NCBI GenBank assembly: GCA_017395045.1
Contig: JAFPWG010000027.1
Span: forward strand, 113,637-177,636
Reading direction: 5' to 3'
Length of the DNA stretch: 64,000 nt
DNA from: Bacteroidales bacterium
GTDB taxonomy: Bacteria > Bacteroidota > Bacteroidia > Bacteroidales > UBA932
The notes under the pieces: model-generated
Told to the model about the DNA's origin: nothing
What the model saw: the letters and a program-made list of their open reading frames with translations, nothing else
The model's database searches: none
Part shown: positions 1 through 8,307 of the stretch, one piece after another
Position numbering within the stretch: position 1 is the stretch's first letter
Layout: each line of letters begins with the position of its first letter
Translations under genes and position numbers: made by a program

Positions 1-1045
1 CAAGCCCAAGGGGGTGATCAAGTTCCACCGTTATGAGGGTGGGGAAGTGCGCACCGCCATCGCAGAGCATCTCGTGGAGGCGGCCACCTATATGCGCAAT
101 GCCGACGGTACCTGCAATCTGGTCGTTACCATCTCCCCGGAGCACCGGGCGCTGTTCGAGGATGCCCTGGCCGAGGTCCAGCCCGTCTTCGAGGCGCGCT
201 ACGGCGTGAAATACAACGTGACCTTCACCTATCAGGACAAGGCCACCGATACCGTGGCCGTCGATGCGAAGAACCGTCCGTTCCGCACCGATGACGACGC
301 CCTCCTGTTCCGTCCCGCCGGGCACGGCGCCCTGATCTACAACCTGGACAAGGTGCAGGAGGAACTGGTTTCCATCAAGAACATCGACAACGTCGCCCAT
401 GAGAAGCTGCTGGGGACGACGGCCCGCTACAAGAAGGTCCTGATGGGTGAAGCCCTGAAGGTCCGCGACCGCATCTTCAGCTATCTCCGCCAATTGGACG
501 AGGAGCCTTCCGTGCAGCTCTGCAACGAAATCGAGAACTTCCTGGACAAGGAACTCTGCGTCCAGATCCCGCTGGCCCGCGGCGAAGCCGAAAGGGTGGA
601 GATGCTCCGCGCCAAGCTGAACCGTCCCGTCCGCGTCTGTGGCATGGTCCGCAACGAAGGCGAGCCCGGCGGCGGTCCGTACATCATCGCCGGCAAGGAC
701 GGCGCCACCTCGCTCCAGATCCTGGAAAGCGTCCAGATCAACAAGGATGATGCAGGTGCGATGGGTGCGATGTCCCGGGCGACGCACTTCAACCCGGTGG
801 ACCTCGTCTGCTGCCTGAAGGATTACAAGGGCCGCAAGTTCGACCTTCTTTCCCACGTGGACGAAGATGCCGGCTTCATCAGCTCCAAGAGTTTCCAGGG
901 CCGCGAGCTCAAGGCACTGGAACTGCCCGGACTGTGGAACGGTGCGATGAGCGACTGGAACACCCTGTTCGTGGAGGTGCCGCTTGAAACCTTCAACCCC
1001 GTCAAGGTCGTCCTGGACCTGCTCCGCCCGGCCCATCAGGCTTAA
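1..1045 (+). CDS. DUF4301 family protein (5' end outside window)
   Basis: The reading frame is open to the left edge, with Lys-Pro-Lys-Gly-Val encoded before the first in-window GTG. The true start therefore lies upstream and about 345 C-terminal residues are visible. The segment resembles the C-terminal two thirds of the Bacteroidetes DUF4301 family, whose full-length members are roughly 500 residues: a PKG-x-I-x-FH motif at the left edge and a GMVRNEGEPGGGP stretch near residue 215. The family is thought to have a nucleotidyltransferase-like fold, but I know of no demonstrated function. No signal peptide or membrane segment is visible in this part. The gene ends 16 bases before the citrate lyase promoter, so it is probably a separate transcription unit. 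Confidence 0.75.
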   Translation, partial: KPKGVIKFHRYEGGEVRTAIAEHLVEAATYMRNADGTCNLVVTISPEHRALFEDALAEVQPVFEARYGVKYNVTFTYQDKATDTVAVDAKNRPFRTDDDALLFRPAGHGALIYNLDKVQEELVSIKNIDNVAHEKLLGTTARYKKVLMGEALKVRDRIFSYLRQLDEEPSVQLCNEIENFLDKELCVQIPLARGEAERVEMLRAKLNRPVRVCGMVRNEGEPGGGPYIIAGKDGATSLQILESVQINKDDAGAMGAMSRATHFNPVDLVCCLKDYKGRKFDLLSHVDEDAGFISSKSFQGRELKALELPGLWNGAMSDWNTLFVEVPLETFNPVKVVLDLLRPAHQA

Positions 1046-1060
1046 AAAAGGCGAAATTAC

Positions 1061-1091
1061 TTTGAAATTGTCACGAAAATGCCTATTTTCG
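1061..1091 (+). promoter_or_regulatory. Promoter of the citrate lyase operon
   Basis: TTTG at 1061-1064 is followed after 19 bases by TATTTTCG at 1084-1091. This matches the Bacteroidetes -33/-7 pattern except for C in place of T at the seventh position of the -7 box. Transcription would start near 1097, giving a leader of about 27 bases before citD. Confidence 0.55.
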
Positions 1092-1123
1092 CGAACGATT
1101 TGTAATTGAATACCTAGATAAAC

Positions 1124-1399
1124 ATGGAAATCAAAAATGCTGTGGCCGGCACCCTGGAATCGGGGGACATCCTTGTCCAGATCGCTCCGGGGGAAGGCTT
1201 GCAGGTGGATCTTCAAAGTTCCGTATCGGCCCAGTTCGGGCGGCAGATCAAGGCGGTCATCACCGAGACCCTGGAGGGACTCGGCATCGCTGACGCCTAT
1301 GTTAAGGCTACGGATAAGGGCGCCCTGGACTGCACCATCCGTGCACGTGTAACCGCGGCGGCCGTCCGCGCAACCGGAAAGGACGTATGGAAAGACTGA
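1124..1399 (+). CDS. citD: Citrate lyase acyl carrier protein (gamma subunit)
   Basis: This 91-residue protein carries the 2'-(5''-triphosphoribosyl)-3'-dephospho-CoA prosthetic group of citrate lyase, on which acetyl and citryl groups are shuttled between CitF and CitE. The N-terminus has the conserved A-G-T-L-E-S-G-D motif; Ser13 is the expected attachment residue. Length matches the family (about 95-100). It is first in the citD-citE-citF-citX run, overlaps citE by 13 bases and has its own promoter 33 bases upstream. The prosthetic group would be made by the CitG half of the downstream fusion protein and transferred by CitX. Confidence 0.95.
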   Translation: MEIKNAVAGTLESGDILVQIAPGEGLQVDLQSSVSAQFGRQIKAVITETLEGLGIADAYVKATDKGALDCTIRARVTAAAVRATGKDVWKD

Positions 1400-2277
1400 G
1401 AAGGACGATGATGTTCGTTCCGGGCAACAATCCCGGAATGATGGCCGATGCCCATATCTACGGCCCCGATTCCATCATGCTGGATCTGGAAGACTCCGTG
1501 ACGATGGCCGAAAAGGACGCTGCGCGCCTGCTGGTGCACAACGCCTTGAAATCCATCGATTACGGTGATACCGAAATGGTGGTCCGCATCAATCCGCTGA
1601 ATACCCCGTACGGAAAGAAGGATGTCGAGGCCGTCGTCAAGGCCGGTGTCGACGTCATCCGCATGCCGAAGACGGAGACGGCCGACGAGGTCCGCGAACT
1701 CGAGGCCGAGATCATCAAGGTGGAAACCGAACTCGGCTGCGTGGGCCGTACCCTCATCATGGCGGCCATCGAGAGTGCCCTGGGCGTCGTGAACGCCTTC
1801 GAGATCGCGAGCGCCTCCAAGCGCATGATGGGCATCGCCCTCGGCGCGGAGGACTATTCCGCGAACCTCAAGACGCAGCGCACTCCGGGCGGCGCCGAAC
1901 TGCTGCTGGCCCGCGAGACCATCGTCGTAGCCGCCCGCGCCGCCGGCATCGCGTGCTTCGATACGGTCTATTCGAACCTGGACGACATGGAAACCTTCCG
2001 CAAAGAGGTCGAACTGATCAAGACGCTGGGCTTCGACGGAAAATCCATCATCAACCCGCGTCAGATCGAAGTCGTGAACGAAGTGTTCGCCCCTTCGCAG
2101 AAGGATATCGACAAGGCCCTCCGGATCATCGCCGCCATCAAGGAGGCGCAGGCCAAGGGTTCCGGCGTCATCGCCGTGAACGGCAAGATGGTGGACCGCC
2201 CGGTCGTGATCCGCGCCGAGCGCACCGTCGCCCTCGCCATCGCATCCGGCATTCTGGACAAGGAGGAAGTGCTATGA
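1387..2277 (+). CDS. citE: Citrate lyase beta subunit (citryl-ACP lyase)
   Basis: This 296-residue TIM-barrel enzyme of the HpcH/HpaI/CitE family cleaves citryl-ACP to oxaloacetate and acetyl-ACP. The start M-E-R-L-R-R-T-M-M-F-V-P-G-N-N-P and the D-L-E-D-S-V segment near residue 35 are typical of CitE; the acidic residues there bind Mg2+. Length is as expected (about 290-300). It overlaps citD by 13 bases and shares an ATGA junction with citF, consistent with a polycistronic mRNA and equimolar subunit synthesis. Confidence 0.95.
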   Translation: MERLRRTMMFVPGNNPGMMADAHIYGPDSIMLDLEDSVTMAEKDAARLLVHNALKSIDYGDTEMVVRINPLNTPYGKKDVEAVVKAGVDVIRMPKTETADEVRELEAEIIKVETELGCVGRTLIMAAIESALGVVNAFEIASASKRMMGIALGAEDYSANLKTQRTPGGAELLLARETIVVAARAAGIACFDTVYSNLDDMETFRKEVELIKTLGFDGKSIINPRQIEVVNEVFAPSQKDIDKALRIIAAIKEAQAKGSGVIAVNGKMVDRPVVIRAERTVALAIASGILDKEEVL

Positions 2278-3695
2278 GAAATACGAAAGTCGTCACCCTG
2301 GAAGAGGCCATCCGCCGGTCCGGCCTGAAGGACGGGATGACCGTCTCGTTCCACCACCATTTCCGTGGGGGAGACAAGGTCGTGAACCTGGTCGTCGGCA
2401 AGTTGGCCGAGATGGGTTTCAAGGATTTGCATCTGGCTGCTTCCAGCCTGTCCGATGTCCACACGCCGCTCATCGGGCACATCCGGAACGGCGTCATTAC
2501 GAAGATTTCCACCTCCGGCCTCCGCGGGGACCTGGCCAACGAGATTTCCCACGGCCTCCTGAAGGAACCGGTCGTTTTCCGTTCCCACGGCGGGCGCGGC
2601 AGCGCCATCGCTTCCGGTGAGCTCCATATCGACGTAGCCTTCCTCGGCGCTTCTTCCTGCGACGAGTTAGGCAACGCCTCCGGCTGTCCCCGTTCGGAGA
2701 ACGCCAAGTCCATCTGCGGCTCTCTCGGATATGCCCTTCCGGACGCCCGCTATGCAGACCATGTGGTCGTGATTACCGACGACCTGGTGGCCTATCCGAA
2801 CGTCCCGAAGTCCATCTCCGCCTGCGACGTCGAGTCCGTGGTAGTCGTGGATTCCGTGGGCGACAGTTCCAAGATTTCCTCCGGCGCTATCCGCGATTCC
2901 AAGAATCCCCGCGATATCCTCCTTGCCAAACAGGCTGCCAAAGTGATTATCAACAGCGGTTACTTCAAGGATGGCTTCAGCATTCAGACGGGTACCGGCG
3001 GCGCTTCCCTGGCCGCCGTGAAATACATCCGGGAGAGCATGCTGGAGAAGGGAATCAAAGCCTCGTTCGCCCTTGGCGGAATCACCGCCCATATGGTGAA
3101 ACTCCATCAGGAGGGACTCATCGGCCGGCTCATCGACGTCCAGTCCTTCGACAAGGTCGCGGCGGAATCCATCGCCACGGACCAGCTGCATCAGGAGGTG
3201 TCCGCCGTCGAATATGCGAGCGCGGACCATGTCGGATCGGCCGTACACGCCCTGGATATCGTAATCCTGTCGGCCCTGGAAGTCGATGTGGATTTCAATG
3301 TCAATGTTCTCGTGGGCTCCGATGGCATCATCCGCGGCGCCATCGGCGGCCATCCGGATACGGCGGAGGACAGCGCGCTGTCCATCATCGTCTGCCCGCT
3401 CCTGCGCGGCCGCATCCCTTGCGTCGTCCCGAAGGTCACGACCCTCATTACGCCCGGAAAGAGCGTGGACGTGGTGGTGACGGAATACGGCATCGCCGTG
3501 AACCCGGGACGTCCCGAGATTGCCCAGCGCCTGGTTGAAGCGGGACTGAAGGTAGTGGATATCAACGACCTGGCTGCCAAGGCCCGGAGTATTATCGGTG
3601 AACCCGATACGCTTCCGTTCGGCGACCGTGTCGTGGGCATCGTCATGGACCGTCACGGAAAGGTGCTGGACGAGATCCACAATATCCTGGACTGA
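2274..3695 (+). CDS. citF: Citrate lyase alpha subunit (citrate CoA-transferase)
   Basis: This 473-residue subunit exchanges the acetyl group on the acyl carrier protein for citrate, forming citryl-ACP. The sequence begins with the family segment containing S-G-L-K-D-G-M-T-V-S-F-H-H-H-F-R-G-G-D and keeps the CoA-transferase fold motifs through to the C-terminus. The ATG at 2274 overlaps the citE stop (ATGA). The frame stays open upstream as far as 1953, but that extension is only citE read out of frame. Starting here, the protein lacks about 35 N-terminal residues compared with enterobacterial CitF (about 508 residues), as I recall it. Confidence 0.93.
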   Translation: MRNTKVVTLEEAIRRSGLKDGMTVSFHHHFRGGDKVVNLVVGKLAEMGFKDLHLAASSLSDVHTPLIGHIRNGVITKISTSGLRGDLANEISHGLLKEPVVFRSHGGRGSAIASGELHIDVAFLGASSCDELGNASGCPRSENAKSICGSLGYALPDARYADHVVVITDDLVAYPNVPKSISACDVESVVVVDSVGDSSKISSGAIRDSKNPRDILLAKQAAKVIINSGYFKDGFSIQTGTGGASLAAVKYIRESMLEKGIKASFALGGITAHMVKLHQEGLIGRLIDVQSFDKVAAESIATDQLHQEVSAVEYASADHVGSAVHALDIVILSALEVDVDFNVNVLVGSDGIIRGAIGGHPDTAEDSALSIIVCPLLRGRIPCVVPKVTTLITPGKSVDVVVTEYGIAVNPGRPEIAQRLVEAGLKVVDINDLAAKARSIIGEPDTLPFGDRVVGIVMDRHGKVLDEIHNILD

Positions 3696-4204
3696 TGGAA
3701 ATCTCCCTGGAGCAGCTGCTTGAGGCCCGCGACAGGCGGTACGGAAAGCAGCTTGCGCTTGTGAAAGAGTGGCCCGACAAGACCCTGGTCTCGCTGACCG
3801 TAGTCTTGCCGGGCCCTGTCAAGCGTGACGCCCGTTCGCTGAAGGTGGCGGAGGCCGGCGTCAAGGCGGTCCAGGACATGTTTTCCCCGGTCTATCGGGA
3901 ACTTTTCGACCGGGAGACCGGTTTTGAAGGCTTCTTCATCGTGGATGCTCCGCTGCTGGATGTCAAGAAGTCCTGCTGCGAGATCGAGAATGAACATCCG
4001 TTCGGCCGTCTGATGGACCTGGACGTCCTGGAACCCGTCGGGGAGACGGTCGTTCCGGTGAGCCGCGAAAGGGTGGGGGAACCACCCCGCCGCTGCCTGC
4101 TTTGCGACCGCCCTGCCCGGGAGTGCATGCGGGCACATTCGCATCCGTATGGCGAGATTGTCCAAGTCATTGACAAAATCCTCGGATTTAGTATAAATCC
4201 GTAA
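3695..4204 (+). CDS. citX: Apo-citrate lyase phosphoribosyl-dephospho-CoA transferase
   Basis: This 169-residue protein attaches the phosphoribosyl-dephospho-CoA group to the serine of CitD, producing holo-citrate lyase. The G-R-L-M-D-L-D-V-L motif near residue 109 corresponds to the conserved G(R)LxDxDV signature. The Cys/His-rich end (C-L-L-C-D-R-P-A-R-E-C-M-R-A-H-S-H) is also typical of CitX. Length fits the family (about 170-185). The start codon overlaps the last base of the citF stop, so the two are translationally coupled. Confidence 0.9.
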   Translation: MEISLEQLLEARDRRYGKQLALVKEWPDKTLVSLTVVLPGPVKRDARSLKVAEAGVKAVQDMFSPVYRELFDRETGFEGFFIVDAPLLDVKKSCCEIENEHPFGRLMDLDVLEPVGETVVPVSRERVGEPPRRCLLCDRPARECMRAHSHPYGEIVQVIDKILGFSINP

Positions 4205-4210
4205 CAAAAC

Positions 4211-4242
4211 CTTGGGAAATCGGTTATAAATTCTTATCTTCG
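4211..4242 (+). promoter_or_regulatory. Possible internal promoter before citC-citG
   Basis: CTTG at 4211-4214, then 20 bases, then TATCTTCG at 4235-4242. The -7 box has the same TTCG ending as the promoter in front of citD. It lies in the only sizeable gap (89 bases) of the cluster, so citCG, aconitase and IDH may be expressed partly independently of citDEFX. Confidence 0.4.
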
Positions 4243-4293
4243 TTGCGTTAAATCAATCTGAGGTGGAACCGGGAGTATTGGAAAGCCTGCAGG

Positions 4294-6030
4294 ATGATGG
4301 AACCATTTGAAAGGATCGACATACAGGAACTGCCGTTGAGCGTTCCGGCTTTCCGCCGCCAGGTGGAGGACTTCCTCGGGAGAAACGGTCTCCGGCTCGA
4401 GGAGGTCGATTTGTATCTGGCCGTCCAGGACGCGGACGGAACCATCCTCGCCGGCGGCGGGTTGTACCGCGACATCATCAAGTGCATTGCCGTTTCGGAG
4501 GCGGCCCGCTCTATGGGCCTGTCCTCTCCGTTGATCTCCCGCCTCATCTCCGTGGCCGCTGACCGCGGTCATACCAATGTGAAGGTCTTCACCAAGCCGG
4601 AGAACCTCGCCATTTTCGAAAGCCTTGGCTTCCGCGTCCTCGCTTCGGCCCCCAAGGCCATCCTGATGGAGAACGGCAGGGGACTGGAAGAATACTGTTC
4701 CGGTCTGGGTTCTTATCGTGCCGAAGGCGTCATAGTCATGAACGCCAATCCTTTCACCCTGGGACACCGGTACCTGCTGGAACAGGCTGCCGGCCAGGTG
4801 AACGGTCTGACGGTCATCCCGGTGAAGGAGGATCGTTCCCGCTTCCCGTATGCCGAGCGGCTTGATATGATCCGAAAGGGGAGCGACGGCTTGGCCTCTG
4901 TTCCGGAAGGCAGTGACTATCAGATATCTGCTGCCACTTTCCCCACCTATTTCCTGAAAGACCTCTCCGATGCTTCCGAGACGCAGATGCGTCTGGACAT
5001 CGACCTTTTCGGCCGGCATGTCGCACCGGCCCTCGGGGCGTCTGTCCGCTTTGTGGGCAGCGAACCGGCCGATCCGCTGACCGCCCGCTACAATGATCTG
5101 ATGCGGGAGCTCCTTCCGTCTTACGGCGTCCGGGTCGTGGAGATTCCGCGCCTGCGGGATGCCGAAGGACCGGTCAGCGCTTCGCGGGTCCGTACCGTGC
5201 TGGATAGCGGCCGTCTGGCCGCTGCAGCGGCTCTGACTCCGTCATCGACCCGTCCTTACCTGTTGGCCGGTCTGGCAGAACGGGCTCTCCGGATGGAACT
5301 GGATACGCCGCTGAAGCCTGGTCTCGTGGGCCCCGGCTCCTCCGGCGCGCATCCGGACATGGATGATCGTCTGATGAGCCGGAGCATTGCCGCCATCCGT
5401 CCTTTCTTCCCCCGCATGGCGACGGCGGGCTCTCCCGAGGAATTGCGTCAGCTGGGCATCGACGCGGAAAAAGCCATGCTGGCGGCTACCGGCGGGGTGA
5501 ATTCCCACCGCGGCGCCATCTTCGCCCTCGGCCTTGTCCTCGCCGCTGCTGGCCGTCGAATGGAAGTGGTTGATTCTGAGGAGGATATGCATAATCGCCT
5601 AGTCCTTCTAGCCCAGGCATTATCGCGTAACAATGTGAAGCATAGCGAGTTGCATTCGACGCCCAAATACCATGGAACCGAGATTGCGAGGCAGTATGGC
5701 GTGAAAGGCGCCCGTGAGATGGCGCTGGAAGGTTATGGCGACCTGTTCGAAAGCTGGCTGCCTGCCTACCGGTCGATGGAAGGGGATACCTGGCGCGTCC
5801 AGAAGACCCTGCTTCGCATCATCTCCGAGTTGGACGATACCTGCATCATTCACCGGGTGGGATACGAACGCTCCCGGGAAGTCAAGAAAGAAGCCAAGTC
5901 CTTGTTGGATAGCTTCAATGAACCGGGCTTGAAAGACATGTGCACCCACTACGCCTCGGAGGGGATTTCTCCCGGGGGAGCGGCGGACATGCTGGCGTTG
6001 ACGATATTCATGGATTCAATACTCAACTAA
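4294..6030 (+). CDS. citCG: Fused citrate lyase ligase / triphosphoribosyl-dephospho-CoA synthase
   Basis: This 578-residue protein joins two citrate lyase maturation enzymes. Residues 1 to about 130 look like the GNAT-type N-terminal domain of CitC. The nucleotidylyltransferase domain follows, with N-A-N-P-F-T-L-G-H at 150-158 and V-S-A-S-R-V-R at 294-300 as its ATP-binding motifs; CitC acetylates the prosthetic thiol using acetate and ATP. From about residue 320 the sequence is CitG: T-P-L-K-P-G-L-V at 338-345, G-A-H-P-D-M, and T-G-G-V-N-S-H-R-G-A from 399. CitG condenses ATP with dephospho-CoA to make the prosthetic-group precursor. Separate enterobacterial proteins are about 350 and 290 residues, so both halves are slightly trimmed. 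No stop or frame shift occurs at the junction. Confidence 0.9.
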   Translation: MMEPFERIDIQELPLSVPAFRRQVEDFLGRNGLRLEEVDLYLAVQDADGTILAGGGLYRDIIKCIAVSEAARSMGLSSPLISRLISVAADRGHTNVKVFTKPENLAIFESLGFRVLASAPKAILMENGRGLEEYCSGLGSYRAEGVIVMNANPFTLGHRYLLEQAAGQVNGLTVIPVKEDRSRFPYAERLDMIRKGSDGLASVPEGSDYQISAATFPTYFLKDLSDASETQMRLDIDLFGRHVAPALGASVRFVGSEPADPLTARYNDLMRELLPSYGVRVVEIPRLRDAEGPVSASRVRTVLDSGRLAAAAALTPSSTRPYLLAGLAERALRMELDTPLKPGLVGPGSSGAHPDMDDRLMSRSIAAIRPFFPRMATAGSPEELRQLGIDAEKAMLAATGGVNSHRGAIFALGLVLAAAGRRMEVVDSEEDMHNRLVLLAQALSRNNVKHSELHSTPKYHGTEIARQYGVKGAREMALEGYGDLFESWLPAYRSMEGDTWRVQKTLLRIISELDDTCIIHRVGYERSREVKKEAKSLLDSFNEPGLKDMCTHYASEGISPGGAADMLALTIFMDSILN

Positions 6031-6060
6031 TACTTTAACTACTTAAACCAGACAAACATT

Positions 6061-8301
6061 ATGGTAGAACTGATTCCTCACGGTGTGTATCTCCTGGACG
6101 GGAAGACGATCGTCTCCGACCCGACAGGCCTGCCGTCTCCGGACGAGTCCCGCGAAAACACCATCACCTACGGAATCCTCCGCGCCCATGACGTCGATGG
6201 CGGCAAGGGCAAGAAGATGCGCATCCGCTTCGATGCGATGGTCTCCCACGACATCACCTACGTGGGCATCATCCAGACCGCCCGTGCGAGCGGACTCGAG
6301 AAGTTCCCGCTGCCGTATGCGATGACCAACTGCCACAATTCCCTGTGCGCGGTAGGCGGTACCATCAACGAGGACGACCACGTGTTCGGCCTCTCCGCCG
6401 CCAAGAAGTACGGCGGTATCTATGTTCCTGCCAATCAGGCGGTTATCCATCAGTATGCCCGTGAGGCCCTTACGGCCTGCGGCAACATGATCCTCGGTTC
6501 CGACTCCCACACGCGCTACGGTTCGCTGGGCAACATGGGCGTTGGCGAAGGAGGCGGCGAACTGGTGAAGCAGCTTCTCCGCAACACCTGGGACATCAAC
6601 GCGCCCGAGGTGGTCCTCGTATGGCTGGAAGGCAAGCCGCGCCACGGCGTAGGTCCGCACGATGTGGCCATTTCCCTCGTAAAGGCCGTGTTCGAGAGCG
6701 GTTTCGTGAAGAACAAGGTGCTCGAGTTCGCCGGCCCCGGCGTCAAGGAGCTCCCCATCGACTTCCGCAACGGCATCGACGTAATGACCACCGAGACCAC
6801 CTGCCTCTCTTCCATCTGGGTCACCGACGAGACGGTCAAGGAGTACTTCGAACTCCACGAACGTCCGGAAGCCTACAAGAAGCTCGAGCCCGGCAAGGTC
6901 GCCTATTACGACAGCATGATCCGCATCGACCTGTCCACCCAGGAGTGCATGATCGCCCTGCCGTTCCATCCGTCCCATGCCTACACCATCCATGAGCTCC
7001 AGGCCGATCCCGTCACCATCCTGAAGGGCATCGAGGACGACGCACGCAAGCGTTTCGGCGACAAGATCCAGATCGACCTCGTCTCCAAGGTGAAGGACGG
7101 CAAGCTCGTCGCCGACCAGGCCCTGATCGCCGGCTGCTCCGGAGGCACCTACGACAACCTCTCCGAGGCTGCGACCATCCTGAAAGGCAAATCCATTGGC
7201 AACGACTACTTTACGATGAGCTGCTACCCGCAGTCCACGCCGGTGTACCTTGCCACGACCCGTAACCATATCGCCGAAGAACTTCTGGAGGCCGGCGTCG
7301 TGATCAAGCCCGCCTTCTGCGGCCCTTGCTTCGGAGCCGGCGACGTGCCCGCCAACAACGGCTTCTCCATCCGCCACACCACCCGCAACTTCCCGAACCG
7401 CGAAGGTTCCAAGCCGGGTCAGGGCCAGATTTCCCTCGTGTCCCTGATGGATGCCCGTTCCATCGCCGCGACGGCCGCGAACGGCGGTGTCATTACCGCT
7501 GCGACGGACATCGAGTACGAAGACACCCACAAGCCTTACACCTTCGACGACCGCATCTACAAGAGCCGGATCTATAACGGATACGGGAAGGCCGACCTTT
7601 CCGTGGAACTCCGTTATGGCCCGAACATCAAGGACTGGCCCACGATGTATCCGATGGAGGAGAACATGCTCGTGGAACTTGCCGCGGTCATCCACGATCC
7701 GGTGACCACCACCGATGAGCTCATCCCTTCCGGAGAGACCTCCAGTTATCGTTCCAACCCGCTCAAGCTCAGCGAGTTTGCGTTGAGCCGCCGCGTCCCG
7801 GAGTATGTGGGTCTGTCCAAGCGGATCCAGTCGGAGGATCTGGAGCGTCGCGCCGGGAACGTGCCGGCGAACGTCGCCGGAGCCCTCGCGAAGGTCGGCG
7901 CTTCCGCTGCCGACACGTCCTTCGGCTCCTGCGTCTTCGCCAACAAGCCCGGCGACGGTTCCGCCCGCGAGCAGGCCGCTTCCTGCCAGAAGGTGCTCGG
8001 CGGCGACGCCAACATCTGCTACGAATACGCTACCAAGCGCTATCGTTCCAACTGCATCAACTGGGGTATCGTCCCGTTCACGATCGCTCCGGAGACTGCC
8101 TTCGACTATGAACCGGGCGACTTCGTGTTCGTTCCGGGCATTCGCAAGGCCATCCTCTCCGGCGCCGAGGAGATTGACGCCCAGGTAATTACGAAGGCTG
8201 GTGTGAAGCCCATCCACCTCTTCTTCCAGAACCTCACCGCCGCCGAGCGCGAAATCCTTGCCGACGGCTGCCTGATGAACTATTACAAAAACCGCAAATA
8301 A
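6061..8301 (+). CDS. acn: Aconitate hydratase
   Basis: This 746-residue aconitase-family [4Fe-4S] hydratase interconverts citrate and isocitrate. Cluster ligands are Cys359 (in G-C-S-G-G-T-Y-D-N), Cys420 and Cys423 (C-G-P-C). The active-site loop appears as G-D-G-S-A-R-E-Q-A-A in the C-terminal swivel domain. Size and sequence match the roughly 750-residue aconitase of Bacteroidetes rather than the 890-residue AcnA or 860-residue AcnB. It sits 30 bases after citCG and 6 bases before IDH. A very long open frame on the opposite strand is a GC-rich shadow. Confidence 0.92.
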   Translation: MVELIPHGVYLLDGKTIVSDPTGLPSPDESRENTITYGILRAHDVDGGKGKKMRIRFDAMVSHDITYVGIIQTARASGLEKFPLPYAMTNCHNSLCAVGGTINEDDHVFGLSAAKKYGGIYVPANQAVIHQYAREALTACGNMILGSDSHTRYGSLGNMGVGEGGGELVKQLLRNTWDINAPEVVLVWLEGKPRHGVGPHDVAISLVKAVFESGFVKNKVLEFAGPGVKELPIDFRNGIDVMTTETTCLSSIWVTDETVKEYFELHERPEAYKKLEPGKVAYYDSMIRIDLSTQECMIALPFHPSHAYTIHELQADPVTILKGIEDDARKRFGDKIQIDLVSKVKDGKLVADQALIAGCSGGTYDNLSEAATILKGKSIGNDYFTMSCYPQSTPVYLATTRNHIAEELLEAGVVIKPAFCGPCFGAGDVPANNGFSIRHTTRNFPNREGSKPGQGQISLVSLMDARSIAATAANGGVITAATDIEYEDTHKPYTFDDRIYKSRIYNGYGKADLSVELRYGPNIKDWPTMYPMEENMLVELAAVIHDPVTTTDELIPSGETSSYRSNPLKLSEFALSRRVPEYVGLSKRIQSEDLERRAGNVPANVAGALAKVGASAADTSFGSCVFANKPGDGSAREQAASCQKVLGGDANICYEYATKRYRSNCINWGIVPFTIAPETAFDYEPGDFVFVPGIRKAILSGAEEIDAQVITKAGVKPIHLFFQNLTAAEREILADGCLMNYYKNRK

Positions 8302-8307
8302 AAAGTC

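Noticed and set aside
1953-2273. In-frame upstream extension of citF
   Set aside because: It is citE read in another frame (Arg/Gly/His-rich) with no similarity to CitF.
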